In this document: positions 8,850 to 15,796 of the stretch, in pieces
Layout: every line of letters begins with the position of its first letter
Position numbering within the stretch: position 1 is the first letter of the stretch
Origin: an uncultured bacterium
Lineage (GTDB): Bacteria; Hydrogenedentota; Hydrogenedentia; Hydrogenedentales; SLHB01
Assembly: GCA_937928585.1 (NCBI GenBank)
Contig: CALEZK010000694.1
Location: forward strand, 1 to 25,684
Direction: 5' to 3'
DNA length: 25,684 bases
Program-made: the position numbers and the translations under genes
The notes under the pieces: generated by a model
Told to the model about the DNA's origin: nothing
The model's input: the letters and a program-made list of their open reading frames with translations, nothing else
The model's database searches: none

Positions 8850-8878
8850 TTGACAGGCGGAGAAGCCGGACGTATAAT
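8850..8878 (+). promoter_or_regulatory. Consensus sigma70 promoter of the iron operon
   Basis: TTGACA at 8850-8855 and TATAAT at 8873-8878 are separated by exactly 17 bases, a perfect match to the housekeeping promoter. Transcription should start near 8885, giving a leader of about 37 bases to the ATG at 8922. A promoter this strong upstream of a metal regulator implies control by repression. Confidence 0.88.
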
Positions 8879-8890
8879 CGCCAATACAAG

Positions 8891-8908
8891 TGATCGGCAT
8901 ACTGATCA
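8891..8908. promoter_or_regulatory. Candidate operator TGATC-N8-GATCA
   Basis: A perfect 5-bp inverted repeat with 8 bases between, 12 bases after the -10 box and so overlapping or just after the predicted transcription start. An 18-bp span fits a dimeric DtxR-family site in size, although it does not match the published DtxR or MntR consensus. The location suits a repressor that blocks promoter clearance. Inference from position and symmetry only. Confidence 0.5.
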
Positions 8909-8921
8909 GAGAGAACCATTC

Positions 8922-9503
8922 ATGACAAAACAACACAATGACTCGACCCGCTGGCGTGATTTCGAGAAGAACGATATCACGCACTCCGCTGCGCACTATC
9001 TCATGGCGGTAGATGCACTTCGCGATGAGTTCGGCTATGCGCGCGTCACGGACGTTGCGGAGATGCTGGAGGTATCCCGGGGCGCGGCTTCGATGTCGAT
9101 TTCCCAACTGAAGAAGCGGGGATGGATATCGGAGGATCCGCATCGCTTTTTGCTCCTTACGGAGGACGGAAAGCAGATGGCGCGGCTTGTCGAGCAGAAC
9201 TTCCGCATTTTGACCAAGTTTTTTGAGGAAGTGCTGGGGATGTCGAGCGATGTGGCGATGTCCGACGCGTGCAAGATGGAACATCTGATGAGTCTGGAAA
9301 CGGGTCGGCGTCTGGTGTGGCTGATGCGCTATATCCTTACCGACGAATCCCGTGCCGCGAAGATTCACAGTGTGATGGCCAATTTCCGGCCGGGTTGTGA
9401 GACAAAAGAGCATTGCGCATTATGCGAGGGCGGTGAATGCCTGACGCCTCCGGGCGAAGAGTGTATGTTGCACCTCAACACGGAACACAGGCAATCGAAA
9501 TAG
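8922..9503 (+). CDS. DtxR-family iron-dependent regulator with cysteine-rich tail
   Basis: A 193-residue regulator that should repress the feo genes when Fe(II) is plentiful. Residues 20-80 form a winged helix (ITHSAAHYLMAVDAL, DVAEMLEVSRGAASMSI). Residues 94-140 form the dimerisation and metal domain, with DACKMEHLMS holding Cys117, Glu120 and His121, equivalent to the C-x-x-E-H metal ligands of DtxR. The usual SH3-like third domain is absent. Instead the C-terminus has five cysteines, 159, 165, 168, 173 and 181 (CX5CX2CX4CX7C), which look able to hold a metal or an iron-sulphur cluster. The ATG at 8922 is chosen because the consensus promoter lies inside the longer frame that starts at GTG 8838. 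It is the first gene of the iron operon, 18 bases before feoA1, so autoregulation is likely. Confidence 0.9.
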   Translation: MTKQHNDSTRWRDFEKNDITHSAAHYLMAVDALRDEFGYARVTDVAEMLEVSRGAASMSISQLKKRGWISEDPHRFLLLTEDGKQMARLVEQNFRILTKFFEEVLGMSSDVAMSDACKMEHLMSLETGRRLVWLMRYILTDESRAAKIHSVMANFRPGCETKEHCALCEGGECLTPPGEECMLHLNTEHRQSK

Positions 9504-9521
9504 CCATCGGCGGAAACTACG

Positions 9522-9818
9522 ATGATTATGAACCCCGAGATTGAATGTCCCCTGACCGCATGCGCCGCGGGCGATGAAGCGGAAATTCTGGAGTTGGCGA
9601 TTGATTCGGGTCTTGCGGCACGGCTGCGCGAGTTGGGTCTTGTCGCAGGGAGTGCGCTGCGCGTAGTGAGCGCGGGTTCGCCGATGATTCTGGAAATTGG
9701 CGAGACGCGATTTTGCCTGCGCGGCGCGGAAGCTGACGGCATATTCGTGCGGGTGGGTCAGCCCGGTTTTGCGGCGGCACCATTTCCAAGTGCTCTGGAG
9801 GAAGCCGACCTCGCCTAA
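9522..9818 (+). CDS. feoA: FeoA-domain protein 1
   Basis: A 98-residue protein with a single FeoA (SH3-like) domain. The diagnostic stretch LAARLRELGLVAGSALRVVSAG (about 30-51) is followed by beta strands and CLRGAEADGIFV, equivalent to the LRxxEAxxI end of FeoA. FeoA is a small cytoplasmic partner of the Fe(II) transporter FeoB. This copy is less canonical than the next: it lacks the APLGDP loop and has a longer N-terminal lead (MIMNPEIECPLTACAAGDE) and a C-terminal extension. The start is ATG 9522, with an alternative ATG at 9528; a GGCGGAAA stretch lies upstream. It sits between the regulator and the second feoA in one operon. Confidence 0.85.
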   Translation: MIMNPEIECPLTACAAGDEAEILELAIDSGLAARLRELGLVAGSALRVVSAGSPMILEIGETRFCLRGAEADGIFVRVGQPGFAAAPFPSALEEADLA

Positions 9819-9841
9819 TCGGTGGCGTGAAGGGCCATGCA

Positions 9842-10063
9842 ATGCCGACGTTGAACCAATTGAAGCCCGGGCAAACGGGAATTGTCTCCGCGCTACGAGG
9901 GGACGGCGCAATTCACCAGCGGCTTCAAGAGATGGGCATTATTGAAGGCGCGTCGCTCGAAGTCATACGAATGGCGCCACTCGGCGACCCAATGGAAATA
10001 CTGGTGCAAGGCTACCATCTTTCGCTGCGAAAATCCGAAGCCGCGCTTGTAGAACTCGCGTAG
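9842..10063 (+). CDS. feoA: FeoA-domain protein 2
   Basis: A 73-residue FeoA that matches the family well throughout: LNQLKPGQTGIV, HQRLQEMGIIEGASLEV, the APLGDPMEI loop and LSLRKSEAALVEL. It is expected to bind the cytosolic side of FeoB and support Fe(II) uptake. The frame reaches back to a GTG at 9827, but ATG 9842 has GAAGGG 7 bases upstream and begins at the domain, so I prefer it. It lies 23 bases after the first feoA and 9 bases before feoB. Two separate FeoA proteins ahead of one FeoB is seen in several phyla. Confidence 0.9.
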   Translation: MPTLNQLKPGQTGIVSALRGDGAIHQRLQEMGIIEGASLEVIRMAPLGDPMEILVQGYHLSLRKSEAALVELA

Positions 10064-10072
10064 GGATTTAGC

Positions 10073-12268
10073 ATGCCCACCACAATTGCAGTAATTGGCA
10101 ATCCGAACGTCGGCAAGACAACGCTGTTCAATGCGTTGACGGGTCTCTCCCAGGTTACGGGTAACTATCCGGGTGTTACCGTTGAACGTAAAGTCGGCAC
10201 GCTCCGCATTAACGGGACGACCGCGCACTTGGTCGATTTGCCGGGAACCTACAGTCTCGCTGCGCGATCGCCGGATGAAATGATCGTGGTAGACGTGTTG
10301 CTGTCGCAGCAAGCGGGCGAGGATCCGATAGACGCCGTTCTTGCCGTTGTGGATGCTACCAATCTGGATCGCAACCTTTACCTCGTATCGCAGTTAAAAG
10401 AACTGGGAAAGCCGCTGGTCGTCGCGCTGAACATGTGCGATCTTGCGGACAAACGGCAGATCAAGATCGACACGGATGTGCTTTCCAGAGAACTTGGCGC
10501 GCCGGTGGTGCGGATTTGCGCGAACAAGCGCATCGGGATTGACGCATTAAACGCGGCGCTTGCGGCGGCTACGCACGGCGCTCCAACGGTCCACGTGAAT
10601 GGGCCGGAATTTCCGGAGGCGCTCACGCGCGAAGTCGACGCGCTCGAAGCAAGGCTAAACCACGGAGACCACGGTTTGGGCCGGCACGTGCAGCGTCTGG
10701 AAGTTTTCCGGTTGCTGGTGGATCGCGGCGGATACGTCGAAGCGCGACTTTCGCAGGCTGACAAAGACATCGCGGGATCGCTGGACGAAAGTCGCGCGCG
10801 CGCGGGCGCCGGCGCGTCTCTTGCTGCTATCGAGGCGCGCAGCCGGTATGCGTGGATTCGCCAGATTGTCGCGGCGGGTGTGCGCAAGCCCACGACACGG
10901 GTCACGACGGTATCGGACAAATTGGACGCGGTAATCACCCATCCATTGCTCGGCACGTTTATTTTTGCATTGATAATGACGATTGTATTTCAGGCAATTT
11001 TCTCCTGGGCAGGCCCTTTGATGGACCTTGTTGACGCGGCTTTTGGCGCGATCGGCGAAAGCGTAAGCGCCATGCTGCCGGAAGGAATGCTTCAAAGCCT
11101 TGTGGTGGACGGAATCATCGCGGGCGTGGGGAATGTGATCATCTTCCTGCCGCAGATTATGGTGCTGATGTTTTTCATTGCCATTCTGGAAGATTGCGGC
11201 TACATGGCCCGCGCGGCGTTCTTGATGGACAAACTGTTGAGTCGCTGCGGGCTTTCCGGGCAGTCCTTCATTCCGATGCTCTCGTCCTTTGCGTGTGCGA
11301 TTCCGGGTGTCATGGCAACGCGTCCGATCGGCAACCGGCGGGATCGAATCACCACGATACTTGTCGCGCCTCTGATGAGCTGCTCTGCGCGCTTGCCCGT
11401 TTATACGTTGATGATCACCGCATTCATACCCGATACCAAAGTGATCGGTGGTTGGCTCAATCTTCAAGGACTTGTGCTAACGGGTATGTATAGTGTTGGG
11501 ATTGCGGTTGCGATTCCGGTTGCCTGGACCTTGAAGCGAACGATTCTGAAGGGAGAGACTCCGCCCTTCCTGTTGGAGTTGCCGACGTACAAGCTTCCTC
11601 AATGGGGAACGGTATTGCGGAAGGTGTTGCGGCAGGGGAAAGAATTCATCGTTCGCGCGGGCACCATCATTTTTGCGGTGATCGTCGTTGTCTGGGCGCT
11701 ATCCTATTTCCCGCATTCGGACGAAATAACCGCAATGTTCGAGGCCGAGCGCGCGAAAGTTGCTGCGAGCGGCATGTCGGAAGAGGAACAGTCGATAGCC
11801 ATTTCGGAGATTGACGCGGAAGAAAGCGGCGCGCACCTTCGCAACAGCTATTTCGGGCGGATGGGCCTTGCGATTGAACCTTTGGTTCGCCCTTTAGGCT
11901 GGGATTGGCGCATCGGCATGGCTACGATTGCTTCCTTCCCCGCGCGGGAAGTTGTTATCGCCACGCTTGGCACGATCTTTTATCTTGGCAGCGATGTGGA
12001 TGAGACGTCGGACAGTCTTAAGACCGTATTGCACGAATCTACGCGCGCTGACGGATCGAAACTGTTCAACATTCCCGTGGCCTTGTCGATCATGGTGTTC
12101 TTTGCGTTGTGTTGTCAGTGCGGGGCGACGCTTGCGGTGATTCGGCGCGAGACGCAGTCCAACGCCTGGCCCGTGTTTGCGTTTGGATACATGACGGCAC
12201 TGGCTTACGTTGCGGCGCTGTTCACTTATCAATTCACGACGTGGCTCGGCTGGGGTGTGGTGACATGA
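10073..12268 (+). CDS. feoB: Ferrous iron transporter FeoB
   Basis: A full-length FeoB of 731 residues that imports Fe(II) across the inner membrane. The N-terminal G domain has G1 GNPNVGKTT (9-17), the G2 threonine in PGVTVE, G3 DLPG (55-58), G4 NMCD (120-123) and the G5 region CANKRIG. A helical GDI-like spacer follows (about 175-270). The polytopic membrane part has the two Gate regions; the first contains SGQSFIPMLSSFACAIPGV and the second FFALCCQCGATLAVI, both with the conserved cysteines. ATG 10073 has a weak TAGGGA site and lies 9 bases after feoA2. The stop overlaps the start of the small cysteine-rich protein gene (ATGA). Control is probably by the DtxR-type protein at the head of the operon. 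Confidence 0.97.
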   Translation: MPTTIAVIGNPNVGKTTLFNALTGLSQVTGNYPGVTVERKVGTLRINGTTAHLVDLPGTYSLAARSPDEMIVVDVLLSQQAGEDPIDAVLAVVDATNLDRNLYLVSQLKELGKPLVVALNMCDLADKRQIKIDTDVLSRELGAPVVRICANKRIGIDALNAALAAATHGAPTVHVNGPEFPEALTREVDALEARLNHGDHGLGRHVQRLEVFRLLVDRGGYVEARLSQADKDIAGSLDESRARAGAGASLAAIEARSRYAWIRQIVAAGVRKPTTRVTTVSDKLDAVITHPLLGTFIFALIMTIVFQAIFSWAGPLMDLVDAAFGAIGESVSAMLPEGMLQSLVVDGIIAGVGNVIIFLPQIMVLMFFIAILEDCGYMARAAFLMDKLLSRCGLSGQSFIPMLSSFACAIPGVMATRPIGNRRDRITTILVAPLMSCSARLPVYTLMITAFIPDTKVIGGWLNLQGLVLTGMYSVGIAVAIPVAWTLKRTILKGETPPFLLELPTYKLPQWGTVLRKVLRQGKEFIVRAGTIIFAVIVVVWALSYFPHSDEITAMFEAERAKVAASGMSEEEQSIAISEIDAEESGAHLRNSYFGRMGLAIEPLVRPLGWDWRIGMATIASFPAREVVIATLGTIFYLGSDVDETSDSLKTVLHESTRADGSKLFNIPVALSIMVFFALCCQCGATLAVIRRETQSNAWPVFAFGYMTALAYVAALFTYQFTTWLGWGVVT

Positions 12269-12423
12269 GCGTGGAGGGCGTCATAGTCGGCTTAATCGTG
12301 GGCGCATGCGCGCTCTATCTTGGACGCCACGCCTATCGAATGCTCATGGGAAAGCCGGGCGGCGCGTGCGGGTGTTCCGACTGTCCTTCCAAGACGGTAA
12401 CGCCGAAGACAAAGGGGACATAG
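12265..12423 (+). CDS. FeoB-associated Cys-rich membrane protein
   Basis: A 52-residue protein with one N-terminal membrane helix (VIVGLIVGACALYLG, about 6-20), a basic stretch and a short cysteine cluster ACGCSDCP (34-41), ending in a Lys/Thr tail. This is the form of the FeoB-associated Cys-rich membrane proteins (PF12669) that often follow feoB. The ATG overlaps the feoB stop in an ATGA arrangement, so translation is coupled. Its biochemical role is not settled; iron delivery or binding by the C-x-C-x-x-C cluster is a reasonable guess. The frame is open far upstream, but that part overlaps feoB and is not coding. It is the last gene of the iron operon, 17 bases from the convergent purU. 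Confidence 0.85.
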   Translation: MSVEGVIVGLIVGACALYLGRHAYRMLMGKPGGACGCSDCPSKTVTPKTKGT

Positions 12424-12440
12424 CGGTCCCAGACTACCGG

Positions 12441-13292
12441 TTATTGGAACACGACCGTCTTGTTTTCGAAGCGAATGATGCGGTGTTCCAGGTAGGCGAG
12501 AATCGCGCTTGCGAGTGACAGGTTTTCGATGGTCCTGCCCTTCCGCTTTAGATCCTCGATGGAATCCTTGTAGTAGACGCGTTCTACCATCTGCTCGATG
12601 ATGGGCCCTTCATCCAATTCACCCGTCACGAAATGGGCAGTCGCCCCTATGAGTTTTACGCCGCGCTCGTAGGCTTGGGTGTAGGGATCGGCCCCTTTGA
12701 AGGACGGCAGAAAGCTGTGGTGAATATTGATGATGTCTTTCGCGTAGGAAGCGAGGAAATCGCTCGACAGGATTCGCATATAACGGGCGAGGACGAGAAA
12801 ATCCGTTGAGTCCGCGACGAGATCGAGCATTGCACGTTCCGCCGCGCGTTGGGATTTTGGCGCGACGGGAATGTGGTGAAATGGGATGCCGTAGCGCTCG
12901 ACGAGATCGCGGCAGTCGGGGTGATTGCTGATCACGAGCGCGATGTCCATGGGAAGTTCGCCGTTTCGCTGTCGATGCAGCAGGTCGAAAAGGCAATGGT
13001 CCTGCTTTGAGACCAGAAGGCCTACGCGCGGTCGCGCGCCGGAATAATGAATCGACCAGACGGCGCCCAGTTCGTTGGCGACGCCGGCCCATTCGGTCTC
13101 AAAGGTAGCGCGTTGCAGGCGGGATTCGTCCAGCGCGAATTCGATGCGCATGAAAAATCGACCGCCTTCCGGGTCAGTGGAATGCTGATCGCTATTGACG
13201 ATGTTGGCATCGCGCCGGTAAAGGAAATCGGACACGCGCGCGACGATTCCTTTTCGGTCGGCGCATTGAATCAACAAGACGGTGTGCGTCAT
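12441..13292 (-). CDS. purU: Formyltetrahydrofolate deformylase PurU
   Basis: A 283-residue enzyme that hydrolyses 10-formyl-THF to THF and formate, feeding PurT-type purine synthesis and balancing one-carbon pools. Residues 1-85 are the ACT-type regulatory domain (VLLIQCADRKGIVARVSDFL, then GRFFMRIEF). Residues 90-283 are the formyltransferase-like domain, with the catalytic triad in IINIHHSFLPSF (Asn189, His191) and LDEGPII (Asp227). The ATG at 13292 shares one base with the stop of the upstream 89-residue gene (TGATG), indicating translational coupling. It is convergent with the iron operon and close to purEK, though on the opposite strand. Length and motifs are normal. Confidence 0.95.
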   Translation of the reverse strand: MTHTVLLIQCADRKGIVARVSDFLYRRDANIVNSDQHSTDPEGGRFFMRIEFALDESRLQRATFETEWAGVANELGAVWSIHYSGARPRVGLLVSKQDHCLFDLLHRQRNGELPMDIALVISNHPDCRDLVERYGIPFHHIPVAPKSQRAAERAMLDLVADSTDFLVLARYMRILSSDFLASYAKDIINIHHSFLPSFKGADPYTQAYERGVKLIGATAHFVTGELDEGPIIEQMVERVYYKDSIEDLKRKGRTIENLSLASAILAYLEHRIIRFENKTVVFQ

Positions 13293-13561
13293 CAGGGCTC
13301 CGTTGGCTGTTTACGGCGTGCACGGGAAGTTGTGGCGCGCTGTTTCGGGTTTGAGGGTGGATTCGGGGAAAGCTCGCGTTGGCGCAGTTTTATCTCACCG
13401 GCTACGCGGTAGGCAATCGCGCCGAGCGCAGCGGCCCCAAACTCTTCTTCGCTCTTCTTGCAGGACGCGGCGAGTTCGTGGCACTCGTCATAGATGTCGT
13501 ACCAGCGCTTCAGCGTGGCGTCGCCGTACGTTTCGCGGGACTCGGGCGGAAACTGTTTCAC
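13292..13561 (-). CDS. Unknown 89-residue protein coupled to purU
   Basis: I do not recognise this protein with confidence. It has an N-terminal part (FPPESRETYGDATLKRWYDIYDECHELAAS) that looks helical and acidic, a middle with small residues (EEFGAAALGAIAYRVAG) and a strongly basic, Pro/Ser/Arg-rich C-terminus (about 66-89) that could bind nucleic acid. There is no signal peptide or membrane helix. The N-terminal 30 residues are faintly like ChaB-type helical proteins, but too weakly for a call. It starts at GTG 13561 with AAAGGCAAAG about 11 bases upstream, and its TGA shares a base with the purU ATG. That overlap is the main support for a real gene. Confidence 0.6.
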   Translation of the reverse strand: MKQFPPESRETYGDATLKRWYDIYDECHELAASCKKSEEEFGAAALGAIAYRVAGEIKLRQRELSPNPPSNPKQRATTSRARRKQPTEP

Positions 13562-13619
13562 GATTGCGGCTTTGCCTTTCTGTAAAAAACTTAGGGATTG
13601 CTATTTTGCATTGCATCAT

Positions 13620-14030
13620 TCACTTCGCTGATCGAAAAGTGCCGCTGCGTTTTGTGGCGACAATTACTCCAGTTGCCACGCAGATAATTCCGGCAAGAAG
13701 CAATCCGAAGCCCTGCATTTGAGTCTTGTTTGCCAACGACAGTTGAGCAAGCCACGAATTTCCAGCGGATTCGGAGTTCCTCTTGAATTGCGTCATGACA
13801 GATTCAGTTTCGCTATGCCAGCCTGCCTCATCTAGCTCCCCGGCGTGGTAGCGTTTTGTAACCTCTTGAGCTTCAGTCTGAAAAGCAGCATGAACTTCAT
13901 GCTGGCGGCGCAGGTGTTCGCTCGCACCGTCAACCAGATTGGAGGCTGCGCGTAAACGGGCGCCACCGACTACGAGAATGACTACTCCCATGACGATCGC
14001 TATAGCGCCCATTCTTTTGAACTTTGTCAT
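13620..14030 (-). CDS. Small two-TM membrane protein of unknown function
   Basis: A 136-residue protein with a membrane helix near each end (about 7-23 and 107-126) and a hydrophilic middle of about 80 residues containing charged helices (ASEHLRRQHEVHAAF, ETESVMTQFKRN). No family is recognised. By charge, both termini probably lie in the cytoplasm with the middle segment outside. The frame goes on to 14123, but ATG 14030 has GGAG 5 bases upstream and begins directly before the first helix, so I use it. Its stop lies 58 bases from the start of the 89-residue gene on the same strand. It is divergent from purE, and both promoters must fall within 14031-14154. Confidence 0.72.
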   Translation of the reverse strand: MTKFKRMGAIAIVMGVVILVVGGARLRAASNLVDGASEHLRRQHEVHAAFQTEAQEVTKRYHAGELDEAGWHSETESVMTQFKRNSESAGNSWLAQLSLANKTQMQGFGLLLAGIICVATGVIVATKRSGTFRSAK

Positions 14031-14110
14031 GGCACTCCATTTCCTGCGATAGCAGCGTTCCGCGGGGCGGGATGCACGCCGGGATTCCAGTATGATACCT
14101 TCGAGTGTTC

Positions 14111-14137
14111 CCGCGCGCATCAAACGCGCGGTTTTTT
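14111..14137 (+). terminator. Intrinsic terminator in the purE leader (candidate attenuator)
   Basis: CCGCGCG (14111-14117) and CGCGCGG (14125-14131) form a perfect 7-bp GC stem with a 7-base loop, followed directly by TTTTTT (14132-14137). On the plus strand this is a textbook rho-independent terminator. It ends 17 bases before the purE ATG. The nearest upstream plus-strand gene ends at 12423, with three minus-strand genes between, so there is no obvious transcript to end except that of purE itself. Confidence 0.75.
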
Positions 14138-14154
14138 GAACTGGGGAGAATTAT

Positions 14155-14658
14155 ATGGCCGCCAGAAAGGCCCGTAAACCCGTTGTGGGCATTATCATGG
14201 GCAGCAAGAGCGACTGGGCTACGATGCAGCATGCGAGCGCAATGCTGGACGAGTTGGACGTGCCGCATGAGTGCAAAGTGGTTTCCGCGCACCGCACGCC
14301 GGACGCGATGTTCAAGTATGCGGAAACGGCGGAACGGCGGGGCCTTCAAGTGATAATCGCGGGGGCGGGCGGCGCTGCGCACCTCCCAGGGATGACCGCT
14401 TCCAAGACGACATTGCCCGTGTTGGGGGTGCCTGTGCAGTCGCGCGCGCTGAGCGGGCTGGATTCGCTCCTTTCGATTGTGCAGATGCCCAAGGGCATTC
14501 CCGTGGCGACGCTCGCGATTGGCGAATCGGGCGCGGCAAACGCGGGCTTGTTGGCGGCGTCGATCCTTGCGATTCACAATCGCGCGCTGGCTTCGCGGCT
14601 GAAAAAATTTCGCGATGCGCAAACGGCCCGTGTGCGCGCGGACAAGATCGACCGGTGA
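14155..14658 (+). CDS. purE: 5-(carboxyamino)imidazole ribonucleotide mutase PurE (class I)
   Basis: A 167-residue class I PurE, which converts N5-CAIR to CAIR in purine synthesis. Motifs: IMGSKSDW (14-21, phosphate and CO2 site), SAHRTPD with the catalytic His, AGAGGAAHLPGM, LGVPVQS and the QMPKGIPVATLAI loop. Length and motif order are normal for the octameric bacterial enzyme, and the pairing with PurK shows the N5-CAIR route, not the animal-type carboxylase. ATG 14155 has GGGGAGAA about 6 bases upstream. The TGA overlaps the purK GTG (GTGA). A strong intrinsic terminator just before the gene suggests control of transcription elongation in the leader. Confidence 0.96.
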   Translation: MAARKARKPVVGIIMGSKSDWATMQHASAMLDELDVPHECKVVSAHRTPDAMFKYAETAERRGLQVIIAGAGGAAHLPGMTASKTTLPVLGVPVQSRALSGLDSLLSIVQMPKGIPVATLAIGESGAANAGLLAASILAIHNRALASRLKKFRDAQTARVRADKIDR

Positions 14659-15794
14659 TCGCGCCAGGCAACACCATCGGTATTCTCGGTGGGGGACAGT
14701 TGGGGTGGATGATCGGGCTCGAGGCCCAGCGCATGGGCTATCGCACTGTGGTGCTCGATCCGGCGCGCGACTGTTCCGCTTCGCGAATCGCGGATCAGAT
14801 GATCACCGCGTCATTCGACGACGCCGGCGCGGCGCGCAAGCTCGCGTCACTTTCGGATGTGGTGACGTTCGAGTTCGAGCGGATTCCGTATCAAGTCCTT
14901 GAAGTGCTGGAAAAAGAGTTCCGCGTGCGCCCCTCATCGCAGGTCTTGCAGGTTATTCAAGACCGGTCGGTGCAGCGTTCCTATTTGCGCGACCGGGGAT
15001 TTCCGCAGCCCACGTTCGCAACGATTGAAACAGAAGAAGACCTGGAATCCGCGGGCGCCGCAGTGGGATTCCCCTCCATTTTGAAAAGCGCGCGGGGTGG
15101 GTACGATGGGAAGAACCAGGCGCGGGTGAATGAAAGTGGCGGACTTCGCGCTGCATGGGACTCCGTGGGCGGTGGTCGCGCAATCCTCGAACGATTTGTG
15201 CCCTTCGACAAAGAGATTTCCGTGATACTTGCCCGTAACGACGACGGCGTTGTGAAGGCGTTCCCCGTGGCGGAGAACGAGCACCGCGATCATATTCTCT
15301 TCTTGACTGTTGCGCCGGCACGCGTGCCGGAGGCGATTCAGCGCAGGGCCGTGGAAATCGCATCCGGAATCGCGGAGGCATTGGATTATTGCGGCGTCAT
15401 GGCAGTGGAAATGTTTGTTGAAGGCGGCGACGTGCTTATCAACGAAATAGCGCCGCGCGTGCATAACAGCGGTCACTATACGTTTGGGGCGTGCGCGACG
15501 TCGCAGTTTGAACAGCACCTTCGGGCGGTGTGTGGCGCGCCACTTGGGGACTGCTCGTTGGCAAAGCCCGTCGCGATGCTGAATCTGCTTGGGGATGTCT
15601 GGCACCGCGGCGAACCGCGGTGGCAGGCGATGTTCGACGATTTTCCCGAAGCCCGATTATTTCTCTACAACAAAGTCGCGAACTCGCCACGGCGCAAGAT
15701 GGGGCATGTACTTTTTCAGAACGCTGTGTCGGCAGATGCGGCATCCGACGCCGCATTGCGCGCTTACCGCACCCTGAGGGGTGAGCAGCCTTAG
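14655..15794 (+). CDS. purK: 5-(carboxyamino)imidazole ribonucleotide synthase PurK
   Basis: A 379-residue ATP-grasp enzyme that makes N5-CAIR from AIR, ATP and bicarbonate for PurE. It opens with the dinucleotide-like loop IGILGGGQLGWM (about 9-20), then VVLDPARDCSA, VTFEFERIP, the ATP-grasp centre FPSILKSARGGYDGKNQ and the metal-binding end VEMFVEGGDVLINEIAPRVHNSGHYT. The true start is GTG 14655, overlapping the purE stop in GTGA; the same frame is open upstream to 14271, but that region is purE coding sequence in another frame. The stop lies 2 bases before the start of the permease gene. FEFERIP is a small variant of the usual YEFENVP. Confidence 0.95.
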   Translation: MIAPGNTIGILGGGQLGWMIGLEAQRMGYRTVVLDPARDCSASRIADQMITASFDDAGAARKLASLSDVVTFEFERIPYQVLEVLEKEFRVRPSSQVLQVIQDRSVQRSYLRDRGFPQPTFATIETEEDLESAGAAVGFPSILKSARGGYDGKNQARVNESGGLRAAWDSVGGGRAILERFVPFDKEISVILARNDDGVVKAFPVAENEHRDHILFLTVAPARVPEAIQRRAVEIASGIAEALDYCGVMAVEMFVEGGDVLINEIAPRVHNSGHYTFGACATSQFEQHLRAVCGAPLGDCSLAKPVAMLNLLGDVWHRGEPRWQAMFDDFPEARLFLYNKVANSPRRKMGHVLFQNAVSADAASDAALRAYRTLRGEQP

Positions 15795-15796
15795 CG

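Noticed and set aside
8838..8921. Longer DtxR reading frame from GTG 8838 with AGGAGG next to it
   Set aside because: The AGGAGG is only about 0-1 base from the GTG, and the perfect promoter lies inside this stretch, so it would be upstream of transcription. ATG 8922 is the better start.
14271..14654. N-terminal extension of the purK frame
   Set aside because: It overlaps purE in another frame and adds residues unlike PurK; GTG 14655 overlaps the purE stop and starts at the domain.
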